From: Pygmaiobacter massiliensis
Lineage (GTDB): Bacteria > Bacillota > Clostridia > Oscillospirales > Ruminococcaceae
NCBI RefSeq assembly: GCF_900199435.1
Contig: NZ_OAML01000003.1
Coordinates: 248,001 to 312,000 of the forward strand
Reading direction: 5' to 3'
DNA: 64,000 nt
Shown: positions 40,958 to 49,486 of the stretch, piece by piece
Layout of the letters: the number at the start of each line of letters is the position of its first letter
How positions within the stretch are numbered: position 1 is the first letter of the stretch
Notes under the pieces: generated by a model
Database searches by the model: none
What the model was told of the DNA's origin: nothing
The model's input: the letters and a program-made list of their open reading frames with translations, nothing else
Position numbers and translations under genes: made by a program

Positions 40958-41303
40958 TGGCTGCCTCCTGTTCAAAGTAGAAAACAACTTTATGTGGCGT
41001 TTCAGTAACCTGCCCAAACCGCACGGCATTCCGGTATGTATAGCAGTCGCGTGCCAGCGTCTTTGTGGTTGCTTCAAGCTGCTTGCGCCATTCTCCTAGG
41101 CTGCTGGCCCGCTTGTAATGGTTGCAGCTCCGGCACGCAGGCATCATGTTTTCAACATCGTCAGCGCCGCCATTATAAAGAGGCACTAGATGATCAACCT
41201 GCATATCTTTGTACTCAATCGCACTACCGCAATATGCACAGCGACCGCGATACTTTTCATACACCCGCTGCCGGATTTGTTTAGGAATCGCTTTCCGCTG
41301 CAT
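40950..41303 (-). CDS. HNH endonuclease
   Basis: A 117-residue HNH nuclease with zinc ligands in RCAYCGS and ACRSCNHYKR and the active-site segment DHLVPLYNGGADDVENMMPACRSCNHYKR. This is a second HNH gene, inside the early region and away from the terminase, so it may be a homing-type or recombination nuclease. AAAGGAGG precedes the ATG. Confidence 0.88.
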   Translation of the reverse strand: MQRKAIPKQIRQRVYEKYRGRCAYCGSAIEYKDMQVDHLVPLYNGGADDVENMMPACRSCNHYKRASSLGEWRKQLEATTKTLARDCYTYRNAVRFGQVTETPHKVVFYFEQEAANV

Positions 41304-41502
41304 TGTGGGCCTCCTTTGGTAAACGCTCTCCCTTTCTGCGCCTCAGACTGCATTCCGGGCAGAAGCACTTTTTAATAGTGCCGGTCCATCCATCATTTCT
41401 CAACGAGATCATTTCTTCTCTTGGATGATACATTATTTCGTCAAATCCAGTTCCGCATCCATCACAAGTGACAGATGAATAATACTGCTGAGTAATAGGC
41501 AC
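41281..41502 (-). CDS. Small zinc-ribbon-like phage protein
   Basis: A 73-residue protein starting at GTG after AGGAGGG. Two Cys pairs (CDGCG and CFCPEC) suggest a zinc-binding fold. The tail (RRRKGERLPKEAHNAAES) is basic. Function unknown. Confidence 0.65.
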   Translation of the reverse strand: MPITQQYYSSVTCDGCGTGFDEIMYHPREEMISLRNDGWTGTIKKCFCPECSLRRRKGERLPKEAHNAAESDS

Positions 41503-41505
41503 TAT

Positions 41506-41907
41506 TCAGCCCTCCTGTTCTTTCAGCGCGGCTTCGGAGCGGTATCCACAGTAGTCTTCAAGCTCGCACCCAAACGGCAACGGTTCACCAAATAAACCCA
41601 CATCGGGCGGATTGTAAAACCTGCATGGTGGTATTCCAGTAGTACAGTCGCCAGCACAATCTTTTTCACAAATTTGAAGATATGCGTACGCTATATCTTC
41701 AACTGCGAGTTCCGGCTCTGCGTCGCGGTATGCGGCCAGCTCTTTAAACGCAGCAGCGCACTCTTCCGGGGTGTGTTCGGTACGCTCATAAGCTGCAAGC
41801 CGATCTATTGGATCACCTGTGAAAACTGTTGCCGTGTCATAATCCTGCTGCAATATATCTTGAGCATAACAGCCTCCGTTATAGTCTTCCCACGTCAATC
41901 TTTCCAA
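41506..41907 (-). CDS. Hypothetical early phage protein, Cys-containing
   Basis: A 133-residue acidic protein starting at TTG 7 bases after AGGAGG. It contains PIDRLAAYERTEHTPEECAAAFKELAAYRDAEPELAVEDI, a helix pair often seen in small phage proteins, and a Cys-rich C-terminal half (CEKDCAGDCTTGIPPCRFYNPP). No function recognised. Confidence 0.65.
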   Translation of the reverse strand: MERLTWEDYNGGCYAQDILQQDYDTATVFTGDPIDRLAAYERTEHTPEECAAAFKELAAYRDAEPELAVEDIAYAYLQICEKDCAGDCTTGIPPCRFYNPPDVGLFGEPLPFGCELEDYCGYRSEAALKEQEG

Positions 41908-42194
41908 GTTGATTCCTCCTTTACGATTGAGCTTCCGGTTCTTGGCGGCGCCGGGCAGCAGGGCAGCCCAAAACCTCCGTATTTTTCATATTTGATAAGT
42001 TCGTTGTAAACCTTGTTTGGTGTTTTGATGCAATCAATGCCGCTCGTATAAATTGATTTCTTTTTCCCACATTTCTGGCACTCGAAAATATACGTGGTGT
42101 CATAACAAGCTGATTGGTTATCTTCTTTCCACGATGCGCCCCTAGTAGCCCATTCATGGCTGCAAAAAATGCGCTTAATCACGTCTTTAATCAT
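41895..42194 (-). CDS. Hypothetical phage protein with zinc-finger-like cysteines
   Basis: A 99-residue protein with FECQKCGKKKSIYTSGIDC in the middle, a probable CxxC zinc motif, and CCPAPPRTGS near the end. AAAGGAGG precedes the ATG. It overlaps the next gene by 13 bases. Function unknown. Confidence 0.65.
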   Translation of the reverse strand: MIKDVIKRIFCSHEWATRGASWKEDNQSACYDTTYIFECQKCGKKKSIYTSGIDCIKTPNKVYNELIKYEKYGGFGLPCCPAPPRTGSSIVKEESTWKD

Positions 42195-42215
42195 ATATCC
42201 TCCTTTTATCCGGCA

Positions 42216-42512
42216 TCACAGCACCTTCTCCTCACAATTAGAAAGGATTTTTTGCAGACTCTCTTGCACTTCCAACAGCTCTTTTGATTTTTGGGCATCA
42301 GGCTCTAAATGAACAAGCCCATCAATGGCCGCAAAGGCGGTGGCTACAATATCCGACGCGCTGTGTTCAAATTTTGTTATGATTATGTTTTTGCCGTCGG
42401 CGAAAAACTCCACAGGATCGCCCGGCCGGATACCAAAGTTTCGGCACAGTTCTTTCGGTATAACAAGTCGCCCCATTTCATCAATTTTTCTTACAATACC
42501 TGTTGTTTTCAT
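42216..42512 (-). CDS. AbrB/MazE-family transcriptional regulator
   Basis: A 98-residue protein whose first 50 residues are a SpoVT/AbrB swapped-hairpin DNA-binding domain (GIVRKIDEMGRLVIPKELCRNFGIRPGDPVEFFADGKNI). The C-terminal half is a helix. It may regulate early phage genes or host transition functions; no toxin partner is next to it. GGAGGG precedes the ATG. Confidence 0.9.
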   Translation of the reverse strand: MKTTGIVRKIDEMGRLVIPKELCRNFGIRPGDPVEFFADGKNIIITKFEHSASDIVATAFAAIDGLVHLEPDAQKSKELLEVQESLQKILSNCEEKVL

Positions 42513-43525
42513 TGCATGCCCTCCAGAATGGCCGTAAGTGCTTTTTTGAGCGCCCGGCGCAACTTCTCTGCCTGCTCGGCTTGCCCCTTTTGCTGCATCT
42601 GCTCAAGCAGCCCGTCCATTTTACATTTGGCTTGTTGCAGCTGGTCAAAGTAGAGTGCAAATGCGGTGCTTTCAGTGCTGGCGGCGAGTTCAAGCTTCTT
42701 TTCAAGCTGTGCTGCCCGCTCTTCCGCTGCTTCCTTTTCTTTTGCTGCGGCTTCTACTTGCTGCCGCAAATCTTCCGCTGCCTTTTCCGCTTCTTTTCGC
42801 CCCTCGGCTTTTGCATCGCCTATGGCCTTTTTCGTAGCTGCATCAATCTTTTTTTGCAGGGCAGCGTCCGCGGCTTCCTTGGCTTTCTTTTGCGCATCGG
42901 CCAGCTCACGCTTGTGGATTACGTCCAGTTCTTTGCGTACGTCCTGTTCTGCCTGTGCTTTTAAATCCTCATAAGATTCGGCATTGCTTTCGGTCTGGCT
43001 TTCTGCTTCCAATCTGGCTTTTTCAACCGCTGCTTGCAAATCTTCGGCAGTATAAAGCACTTCACCCGGCTCTTTTTCTTTGAGCGCCTTATTTTCTTCC
43101 TGCAGGAAGTTCAGCTGCTCGGTAGCCTTGTTGTACTTGGCCACTAATTCTTTCACCTCTGCGGCCGACATGGTTGCCAGGTCCTCGGTGGAAATCACTT
43201 CGTCCCGATCAGTGGGGGAAAGCTGTGCAATCAATTGCAATTTAGTGATTCCGATAGAAGCATGCTCGGACATAATGACCGGGCCGTTGCGCTCAAGGGC
43301 TTGTATGTAGTTATAGGCCATGCGCTTTTTAATTCCCACTGCACCCTCTACATAGCTATCGAAATCGGTGTAGCCCAGTTCCTCATACAGGCATTTGTCC
43401 CGCATTTCCTTGAGTTCCTGGCAGAAATCCAGCAGGGCAGAAGCCATAATCTGCCCGCTGGTCATAATTCGCTTATGGAGTTCCACCGCTTCGGTGTATT
43501 TTTCAGTTACCTGTAAGTCGTTCAT
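42509..43525 (-). CDS. Long coiled-coil phage protein
   Basis: A 338-residue protein. The N-terminal 120 residues (DFCQELKEMRDKCLYEELGYTDFDSYVEGAVGIKKRMAYNYIQALE) resemble the DUF3102-type phage regulator domain, which looks like a ParB/KorB-type HTH. Residues 120-310 are a continuous charged coiled coil rich in Lys, Glu and Ala. Role unknown; a DNA-binding structural or regulatory role is possible. AAGGAGG precedes the ATG, and the AbrB gene follows with a 4-base overlap. Confidence 0.7.
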   Translation of the reverse strand: MNDLQVTEKYTEAVELHKRIMTSGQIMASALLDFCQELKEMRDKCLYEELGYTDFDSYVEGAVGIKKRMAYNYIQALERNGPVIMSEHASIGITKLQLIAQLSPTDRDEVISTEDLATMSAAEVKELVAKYNKATEQLNFLQEENKALKEKEPGEVLYTAEDLQAAVEKARLEAESQTESNAESYEDLKAQAEQDVRKELDVIHKRELADAQKKAKEAADAALQKKIDAATKKAIGDAKAEGRKEAEKAAEDLRQQVEAAAKEKEAAEERAAQLEKKLELAASTESTAFALYFDQLQQAKCKMDGLLEQMQQKGQAEQAEKLRRALKKALTAILEGMQ

Positions 43526-43545
43526 AATATCCTCCTTGTTTTAAG

Positions 43546-45552
43546 TCATGCGGCTTTCTTGCCTTTTCTTCTCGATAGCTCTTTCAGCCATTGCCGTACA
43601 AACTGTGTTACTTCTGCCGGTGGTTCGCAATTTTTAAATCCTCTGTTTTGCCTCACAGTTTGCCGCTTTTCATCAAACTCAAGCGTAAAATACGGTTCTT
43701 CTGGATTTGATAGTTTCCGGATAAAGAAAATTGCCGTTTCTCCGCCAGCATGGTCCTGCACATATCCGGCTACACAATGGTCTAGCTTTGTGCCTTCCTC
43801 AACGAATTCCTTTGCTGATTGTGCTGGCCGAATAAGATACTCTTCATTTGAAAAAGCAAACTGTTCAAGTTCTTTTGCTCTTTTGGATACGGCCTGCTCA
43901 TAAGCTTTGACTCCGAGTGTTTTGATAACAATAGCCACGCGGTCGTGCATTTCTTTTAAATGCGATGGATAGTGCAGGGTTTCTTTTTCTAAATCGTAGT
44001 TGAGCTTTTTTGCGTCCCGCATATAATCTCCCCATAGCATCAGTATTCCGGTGGGTGATAGGTTCTCTTTTTTTGACTGGCGCTCGATGTAGCGGATGGC
44101 CTTTTTTAAATTTTTTCCGGCCACGAAATCAAACCGTTGCTTGCTATACGTGTTGCACATGATTTCATCAATCACATGCAGCTCTTCTTCTGTTATGTCC
44201 CACCCTTCGTCCTTGGCCTTTTTGTAGTAAAGAAGTGCGGTACCGTTCCAACTGTTTTCCATCGCTCGGTTGATTTCTTCTTTGTTAAGCCCTAGGATTT
44301 CAGAAGGCTTTAGTTTTTTAAAATCCGCTGCCTTATTAAGTACCTGACTGCCATATGCTTTTTCACGGACTAGCTTGAGCATGCCTATGTGGAGCAAATT
44401 CTCTAGCCCCGGTGCTTTTAAGTAGGCCGCGCAATATTCCATTGCGCCCATCCACCGAACTTCCTTGTTTTGCATCTGCGATACATAGTCCCAAACGTGC
44501 GAATTTTCTAATACAGTGCCTTTGAGTGTGTCCTCGGTCAATTCTTGCGCAACTACATATGGTTTGTTTTCTCTTAACTTCTGCCTTAGGGACCAATCAT
44601 CTACAGGGTACTTTTGCCCCATATAGCCTGCTTCCCACTTCGCAAAGAAAAAAGCTTCTTTGGGTGTGAATATGTAGAGTTCGCTTTCTTGGCCTAATAC
44701 TGTATCCTCGATTTTGTAGTTCTTTTGTTTTTTGCGGGGATTTTCAGAAGTGATATATAAATCTCTTTCTATGTGATACCCAACCGCGAATGCTACTTCT
44801 CCGCTGGTATAATAGCGAATGGCATCTAATTTATCGTGCCAACCGTTTTTCATTTTCGACGGAGTAATCATATTCGCTTCAATTCCACACTCAGGGCAGG
44901 TGCAGGTATTTCCGTTTGCCCATGCAAAATCAATCTGTGTGCGCTGTTTGCAGCGCGTACAATATGCTTCGGTGTACGGTTCCCATTCATTTGTGAGGGG
45001 ATTTCTTTCATGTTCTACCCAGTAAATGATATTGGCTTTTGACTGGTGCTTTTCTGCCAGTGCAACTAAATCTTCGTGCGATATCTGCGGAATTGGCCCC
45101 AGCTTACGGAGAGCTTCTTTCGCTCTGCTTTCTTTAGCACTATACTGTTCTGCTTCCTGCGTTCTTTGCAGCAATCGTTGTAGGGAATCGATGCTCGCTG
45201 CATCTATTACCCACAGGAAATTCGGAAACATTGCTTTTATCGCTTTTATTGCATTGTTAGTTACCGAGCAATTTCTGCGATTGACACTGTCCTGTATGCA
45301 CTCAAGAGATATTTTGTCTAAGTTTTTTCTTGTCCACTTTTGTTCCTCTAGGCTGTAGCTTATCCAGTTGCTTTCTGACAAGAACACTCGAAGCACTGGC
45401 TGCTGCTCTACTGCATAGTACAATGTCACCACCAATATACGCTCTGATTTCTTTCCGTGTATAAAGGCATCCAAGAGGAGAAGCTTGTCAGTCTCCGGGC
45501 TTGGCATTTTGCGCATTGCTATCTGCAATAGGTCTTTTTTTATAAATTTCAT
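43546..45552 (-). CDS. PcfJ-like protein
   Basis: A 668-residue protein of the PcfJ family, named from an enterococcal conjugative plasmid and common in phages. A zinc-ribbon-like segment (YCTRCKQRTQIDFAWANGNTCTCPECG) lies near residue 225. The C-terminal PcfJ domain includes IRPAQSAKEFVEEGTKLDHCVAGYVQDHAGGETAIFFIRKL and QNRGFKNCEPPAEVTQFVRQWL. Its biochemical function is unknown. AGGAGGTG precedes the chosen ATG; 8 codons upstream are also open. Confidence 0.85.
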   Translation of the reverse strand: MKFIKKDLLQIAMRKMPSPETDKLLLLDAFIHGKKSERILVVTLYYAVEQQPVLRVFLSESNWISYSLEEQKWTRKNLDKISLECIQDSVNRRNCSVTNNAIKAIKAMFPNFLWVIDAASIDSLQRLLQRTQEAEQYSAKESRAKEALRKLGPIPQISHEDLVALAEKHQSKANIIYWVEHERNPLTNEWEPYTEAYCTRCKQRTQIDFAWANGNTCTCPECGIEANMITPSKMKNGWHDKLDAIRYYTSGEVAFAVGYHIERDLYITSENPRKKQKNYKIEDTVLGQESELYIFTPKEAFFFAKWEAGYMGQKYPVDDWSLRQKLRENKPYVVAQELTEDTLKGTVLENSHVWDYVSQMQNKEVRWMGAMEYCAAYLKAPGLENLLHIGMLKLVREKAYGSQVLNKAADFKKLKPSEILGLNKEEINRAMENSWNGTALLYYKKAKDEGWDITEEELHVIDEIMCNTYSKQRFDFVAGKNLKKAIRYIERQSKKENLSPTGILMLWGDYMRDAKKLNYDLEKETLHYPSHLKEMHDRVAIVIKTLGVKAYEQAVSKRAKELEQFAFSNEEYLIRPAQSAKEFVEEGTKLDHCVAGYVQDHAGGETAIFFIRKLSNPEEPYFTLEFDEKRQTVRQNRGFKNCEPPAEVTQFVRQWLKELSRRKGKKAA

Positions 45553-45562
45553 GGCGCACCTC

Positions 45563-45901
45563 CTACATGAAATCAAGCAGGTTAATTGGTGTCGCCTTGC
45601 GATTTGATTGGCTTTCTTTTCCGAGTCCGTAGAATTCCCGAATAATTCGGTCTGCTTCTTGTGGTGGGCAGCATCCTTGTGAACCTTCTTTGTGTGCTAA
45701 AGCATATTCCGCAATTTTCTTTTCTGCATCCCCTATGCCCATTCCACTGCGCTCTAGATCATGCAAAACAATGTCGGCTTGTTCCGGTGTTCCGTTGCGG
45801 ACGATATCTTTGAGTTGCTCTCCGACATAAAATGCATTGTTTTTGGTTTTTAACGCCGTTTGCTGCGCTTTTATTAGCGCGATAGTTCTTTCAATACTCA
45901 C
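45563..45901 (-). CDS. Hypothetical phage protein upstream of PcfJ
   Basis: A 112-residue, mainly helical protein starting at GTG; GGAGG lies 8 bases upstream, inside a longer open frame that runs into the nuclease gene. Residues include ERTIALIKAQQTALKTKNNAFYVGEQLKDIVRNGTPEQ and a PQEADRIIREFYGLGKES C-terminus. The common pairing with a PcfJ gene suggests joint action, but the function is unknown. Confidence 0.6.
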   Translation of the reverse strand: MSIERTIALIKAQQTALKTKNNAFYVGEQLKDIVRNGTPEQADIVLHDLERSGMGIGDAEKKIAEYALAHKEGSQGCCPPQEADRIIREFYGLGKESQSNRKATPINLLDFM

Positions 45902-45945
45902 TTGCAAAACCTCCATTTTGTGTTGTGATGCATTTGATTGCAAAA

Positions 45946-46383
45946 TCAATTTTTGTCTGTCACAATCTCGCGCCAGAGCCATCCGCTGGGCCGAGCATAC
46001 CGCTCGATGAAAAGCCGACGGCGTAATGTGTAATCGCGGGATTTCCTCTTTGTGAATTTGCTTTTGATTTCCACTACTTCAATTGTTCCGCTGCGGTAGT
46101 GAAGTACAAAGTCCGGCTTGAATACCGCTGCCGGGAATTTCTTACCACAAAACTCCGCTGCCGGATACAGCTCAAACTCTCGGTGTAGTTCGCATTGGGC
46201 AATGGTGCCATTGTGCAGCCCGGGCAAAACCTCGGCCAGATAAAACTCGCGCTCGCCGTTGCTGTCAAAAGCATCTTTGGGCAGCTTTGCAGGTGGTACG
46301 CTTTTCCGCTGCTGCCCGGCGGCAAGCTGGCGGGCAATTTGCCGTTGTGCATCTGGACCGAGGCGGCTTATATCAATTCCCAT
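45946..46383 (-). CDS. DUF1064-family nuclease-like protein
   Basis: A 145-residue protein with the DUF1064 pattern: REFYLAEVLPGLHNGTIAQCELHREFEL, then VFKPDFVLHYRSGTIEVVEIKSKFTKRKSRDYTLRRRLFIERY. The D...ExK arrangement is that of PD-(D/E)XK nucleases, so a phage endonuclease or Holliday-junction-like role is likely. Not tested for this family as far as I know. Confidence 0.85.
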   Translation of the reverse strand: MGIDISRLGPDAQRQIARQLAAGQQRKSVPPAKLPKDAFDSNGEREFYLAEVLPGLHNGTIAQCELHREFELYPAAEFCGKKFPAAVFKPDFVLHYRSGTIEVVEIKSKFTKRKSRDYTLRRRLFIERYARPSGWLWREIVTDKN

Positions 46384-46388
46384 TTGGC

Positions 46389-46643
46389 TTACCTTGATTT
46401 GCGAGATGCTCTTTTCTTGCGCAGCAGCACAATCTGGTCGAGCTTAAAGCATTCTCGGTAAAGCACCTTGTACTCTGCGGAACGCTTGTCCGGGAATTCC
46501 ACGGTTACAAACCTGCCGAGCGGGTGGATAAATACCACGGTTCCGATGGTCGGCTTTTCTGTGGCCGCTTCAAATTTGCCGAGCGGTGCTTTCGCGTTTT
46601 CGGGGCGGATAACCCGCACCTTTGCGTCTGTTTTCAGTTTCAT
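46389..46643 (-). CDS. Hypothetical small phage protein
   Basis: An 84-residue basic protein with AAATTTGGAGG before its ATG. It has SH3/KOW-like features (PTIGTVVFIHPLGRFVTVEF) and a basic tail (RKKRASRKSR). Function unknown; located between the nuclease and Rep genes. Confidence 0.65.
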   Translation of the reverse strand: MKLKTDAKVRVIRPENAKAPLGKFEAATEKPTIGTVVFIHPLGRFVTVEFPDKRSAEYKVLYRECFKLDQIVLLRKKRASRKSR

Positions 46644-46667
46644 GGATATGTACCTCCAAATTTTTTG

Positions 46668-47441
46668 TTATACAGCAGGGAAGTCCTCGAAATTCTCTTC
46701 CGCTGCTCGTTCCCATGGAATCAGCCGGTAGAACTGGCAGGGCAGGCCGTTGAGCGGGTTTTCATAGTTCTTTACGCCGCTGCCGTCGCCAACTGTTTTG
46801 TCTATGTAATAGCCTTTTTTCGCCTTAGGCTCCTTAGCCCATTCTGATGCGGATACTTTGATTGTTTTAACTGTCGGTTTATCCAGATTTGTAGAAGCAA
46901 TCCAGCGGCGCTGATGCCTACCGGCACGATCTTTTCTGTGCTTGGTTTCCTTGATGAAGTAGTAAGCCAGGTTGGCAAGGTGCTGAGTGTCTCGAATCGG
47001 TGTTCCTCGCAATGTGCCGAATTCCCGCCACATTTTTTGCAATGGCCGGATGTCTGCGTCTGGAATAATCATGTGATGGTGAATTGCCGTGCTTTCGTAC
47101 TCTGTAACATAGATGTATTTGAGTTCGTTTCCCAATGTCTTTTTAAAGTACTCCCGCATTTTTGTGACCTGCTTTTTAAACACTTCCTTTGCTTGTTCTG
47201 GCGCAGGCCTTCTTTGCGGGCGGTAGGTGAATACCAGATGCCAGTCATTTGCTTTGAAGTTCGTGAAAAGCAATAGTCGGAGCTTTTGTTCTGCATTGGC
47301 ATCGTTGACCTTCTCCACATCCAGTGGGGTAGGATTGCTGTTTTCAGAACGTGCGATGCCTTTCAGTCCATACCTTGCTGAGTATGTTTTCTTTACTTCG
47401 ATGATGCCCCCGGCATTATAGATTTTCTTGATGTACGGCAC
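46668..47441 (-). CDS. HUH-type replication initiator-like protein (Rep)
   Basis: A 257-residue protein. The centre has YIYVTEYESTAIHHHMIIPD, where His-hydrophobic-His gives the HUH metal motif, followed by ADIRPLQKMWREFGTLR and the candidate nucleophile region LANLAYYFIKET. Upstream is DWHLVFTYRPQRRPAPEQAKEVFKKQVTKM, matching motif I of rolling-circle Rep proteins and phage G2P/ORF2-type initiators. It probably nicks the phage origin and starts rolling-circle replication. It is the only recognisable replication gene in the prophage, and a cluster of inverted repeats lies just upstream. Confidence 0.82.
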   Translation of the reverse strand: MPYIKKIYNAGGIIEVKKTYSARYGLKGIARSENSNPTPLDVEKVNDANAEQKLRLLLFTNFKANDWHLVFTYRPQRRPAPEQAKEVFKKQVTKMREYFKKTLGNELKYIYVTEYESTAIHHHMIIPDADIRPLQKMWREFGTLRGTPIRDTQHLANLAYYFIKETKHRKDRAGRHQRRWIASTNLDKPTVKTIKVSASEWAKEPKAKKGYYIDKTVGDGSGVKNYENPLNGLPCQFYRLIPWERAAEENFEDFPAV

Positions 47442-47495
47442 AGTGCCGTGACCCCCTTTCAGATTCCAGTTATTAATACTTGAACCTAGGCAAAC

Positions 47496-47570
47496 AGCGG
47501 CTTTGCGCCGCTTGCAAGGAATAGAAAAGGGTGGTATAATATTCTTAAATAAGGCGAATATATCCCACCC
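47496..47570. other. Inverted repeats upstream of rep, candidate replication origin
   Basis: AGCGGC/GCCGCT (47496-47501 with 47507-47512) is followed by a larger repeat, GGGTGGTATAATATTC (47529-47544) pairing with GAATATATCCCACCC (47556-47570), with one mismatch, one bulge and an 11-base A/T-rich loop. Cruciform-forming repeats next to rep genes are typical double-strand origins for HUH initiators. A TATAAT in the left arm could also be a promoter. No nick site is identified. Confidence 0.45.
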
Positions 47571-47577
47571 GAGTCCT

Positions 47578-47880
47578 TCACGGTTGCAGCCGTGAGGGGC
47601 TCACTTTTTTTGTGCTTTTTTCTTGGAAGTGCTGCTCCAGTGCTTTGAGTGCGATATCGCTGAGCATTTCCAGCTCAAACTCGGTGCGCTCTATATCGCT
47701 GGGCGGAAAACGAGCTTGTCCCTTTTTGGCAATCCGCCAGTTGTCATATAGCTGGTGCATTGTGGGATGCGATAGGTTGAGTAAGTAGTAGGGGAGCGGG
47801 TTGCGTTCTCGCCGTGCACTTTTCGCGAACATTTCACTGCGTTCCTGCAGGATTTCCGCTGCCAGTTCCTTTCTGGTCAT
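47578..47880 (-). CDS. Hypothetical early phage protein
   Basis: A 100-residue helical protein with AAGGAG before the ATG (a longer frame upstream overlaps the next gene). It includes KELAAEILQERSEMFAKSARRERNPLPYYLLNL and a charged C-terminus. No family recognised. It ends just at a CACGG/CCGTG hairpin. Confidence 0.6.
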   Translation of the reverse strand: MTRKELAAEILQERSEMFAKSARRERNPLPYYLLNLSHPTMHQLYDNWRIAKKGQARFPPSDIERTEFELEMLSDIALKALEQHFQEKSTKKVSPSRLQP

Positions 47881-48076
47881 TTGCAACGCTCCTTTCGATA
47901 TGGGTTTCTGATATGTAGATGCATCGCCCGTTGTCGAGCTGTACCAAACAGCGCTTTGGTGCGCGTTCCAGAATGCTGCCGCCAGAGTAGATGGCACCTT
48001 TCATGCCGCGAAAGCATCCAGAGCTGATGTACACCCGGTCGCCGGGCTTGAATTTGTTTTTGAAAAAGCGGCTCAC
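47834..48076 (-). CDS. Small KOW-like phage protein
   Basis: An 80-residue protein starting at GTG after GAGGGGGTG. Residues 8-55 (KFKPGDRVYISSGCFRGMKGAIYSGGSILERAPKRCLVQLDNGRCIYISE) have the spacing of a KOW/SH3-like RNA- or ribosome-binding fold. Its C-terminus overlaps the following gene by 47 bases. Function unknown. Confidence 0.65.
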   Translation of the reverse strand: MSRFFKNKFKPGDRVYISSGCFRGMKGAIYSGGSILERAPKRCLVQLDNGRCIYISETHIERSVANDQKGTGSGNPAGTQ

Positions 48077-48675
48077 TGCTGCACCCCCTCGGAGAGTAGA
48101 TATACTTTGTGTGGTCCGTAGCCTTGCCAGTGCAAAGCGTTTTCGTGTGTATCCACAGCAACATCTAGCTTGTTTTGCTTAACCTTGCTGCCGATGTCCT
48201 GTGCTTGTCGGATGCCCACACCTTCGATATAGAGCCAGCTGCCGAGTGGTATCACTTCCGGGTCTACCGCTACACTAACGCCAGCAGTTACAGGCGCACC
48301 GCTTGCGGTGATACCGTCGCCGGTGCCGCAGATATGCGGGTAAGCTTCGCAGCAATATGCGGTGCAATCAAATTCACCGAGGTATTCAACCTCAACAGGT
48401 GTGGCCTGTTGAAAAGTCATGGTTTCCGCTGCTGGGGTTTCTTTTTGTTGAATCGTGAGCCGCTCGATAGTGGCGTTTGCAGAATCAAGCAATACTTTTT
48501 GCGTCTGCAAACCGTTTGCAATGACAAATCCGAGCAATAGCACGACACCGGCCATGCCAGCAGCGTAAAAGGAAAGCCGCTCGGCACGATGCCGCTCGGC
48601 TTGGTAGGCGGTGCGGTATTTGCGCGCCAGTAATTCGTCCGTGCTACACGGTTTTGAGGGATTTTGTGTATTCAT
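48073..48675 (-). CDS. Membrane-anchored 3D-domain cell-wall protein
   Basis: A 200-residue protein with an N-terminal cytoplasmic part, one helix at about residues 35-55 (LSFYAAGMAGVVLLLGFVIAN) and a C-terminal 3D domain: FDCTAYCCEAYPHI, ASGAPVTAGVSVAVDPEVIPLGSWLYIEGVG and AQDIGSKVKQNKLDVAVDTHENALHWQ. The conserved Asp residues fit the 3D (three Asp) lytic-transglycosylase-like fold. It may assist wall remodelling or DNA entry; in an early region this is unusual but seen in other phages. Confidence 0.85.
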   Translation of the reverse strand: MNTQNPSKPCSTDELLARKYRTAYQAERHRAERLSFYAAGMAGVVLLLGFVIANGLQTQKVLLDSANATIERLTIQQKETPAAETMTFQQATPVEVEYLGEFDCTAYCCEAYPHICGTGDGITASGAPVTAGVSVAVDPEVIPLGSWLYIEGVGIRQAQDIGSKVKQNKLDVAVDTHENALHWQGYGPHKVYLLSEGVQQ

Positions 48676-48898
48676 TTGCGACCCTTTCTACATCTTTACG
48701 CAGCTTGTCCGCTGCTGCAGGGATGCCGTACTGCTCCGGCTCTGCATGGAGCGTGCGATTGATGCGGTCGGCAAAATCGCAGAGCATTTCCGAAAGCTGT
48801 AAGCCGTTTGGGTTTGCGTGGTCGGTGTTGACCTCGGCATTGCAGTTACCCAAGTTGTCCACAAAAATATTGATTGAGCCTAATTCTTTGACTGCCAT
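48644..48898 (-). CDS. Hypothetical early phage protein
   Basis: An 84-residue protein with GTGAGGT before its ATG. Residues GSINIFVDNLGNCNAEVNTDH form a beta hairpin, followed by helices (LSEMLCDFADRINRTL). The last residues overlap the 3D-domain gene start. Function unknown. Confidence 0.6.
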   Translation of the reverse strand: MAVKELGSINIFVDNLGNCNAEVNTDHANPNGLQLSEMLCDFADRINRTLHAEPEQYGIPAAADKLRKDVERVANEYTKSLKTV

Positions 48899-48905
48899 AT
48901 GTACC

Positions 48906-49130
48906 TCACTTTCTTTTGTTTTTGGCCGCGCGTAATAGCTCTTGAATCGCAAACTTTTTGCCCATCGCGAAAAGCAGTGTGGCGTTTGTGATTTTTCCAT
49001 GAAGGCGGCTTTGCGCATTGTCGGTGCGGTCGAACAACTCTTGCAGTTCTTGCGGTGTGCAATGCGCGTAATAAATTAAGTAATGGTGACGCGCCTGTTC
49101 AAAAGCAGATAGCTCTTTTGTTTGGGGCAT
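48906..49130 (-). CDS. Hypothetical early phage protein
   Basis: A 74-residue helical protein (ELSAFEQARHHYLIYYAHCTPQELQELF; TLLFAMGKKFAIQELLRAAKNKRK). AGAGGTG precedes the chosen ATG. No family recognised. Confidence 0.6.
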   Translation of the reverse strand: MPQTKELSAFEQARHHYLIYYAHCTPQELQELFDRTDNAQSRLHGKITNATLLFAMGKKFAIQELLRAAKNKRK

Positions 49131-49263
49131 CGGGGCACCTCTTCTCATGAGTTGTGCTTGTCCATTGTTGCGGGTTGCGCTCTACCTATTGCTGTAGCAG
49201 GTTTTAACGTTTTCCGCTAAAACTGTCCTTTATGAATCGGTAATGTGATAGCATCAGAGCGTT

Positions 49264-49440
49264 TCATTCTGCACACTGTGCAGTTTCCTTTTTGCGTCTG
49301 ATTTCTGCTCCCCTGCGCATCATGTCGAGCATGATGTTTTTCACCTCTACAGGAAGATGGTGGTTTTCACCTATATATGTAGATAAATCGTCGCAGATGG
49401 TCCCATCGGCCATAATGTTTATTATTGTTACACCTTCCAT
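49264..49440 (-). CDS. Hypothetical small phage protein
   Basis: A 58-residue protein with a near-perfect GGAGGTGATT site before its ATG. It has a basic C-terminal helix (RRGAEIRRKKETAQ). No family recognised. The 115 bases between it and the next gene hold no other frame. Confidence 0.6.
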   Translation of the reverse strand: MEGVTIINIMADGTICDDLSTYIGENHHLPVEVKNIMLDMMRRGAEIRRKKETAQCAE

Positions 49441-49486
49441 GTAAATCACCTCCAGACAGTATATGAACGAGCGTTTGTCCATCTTG

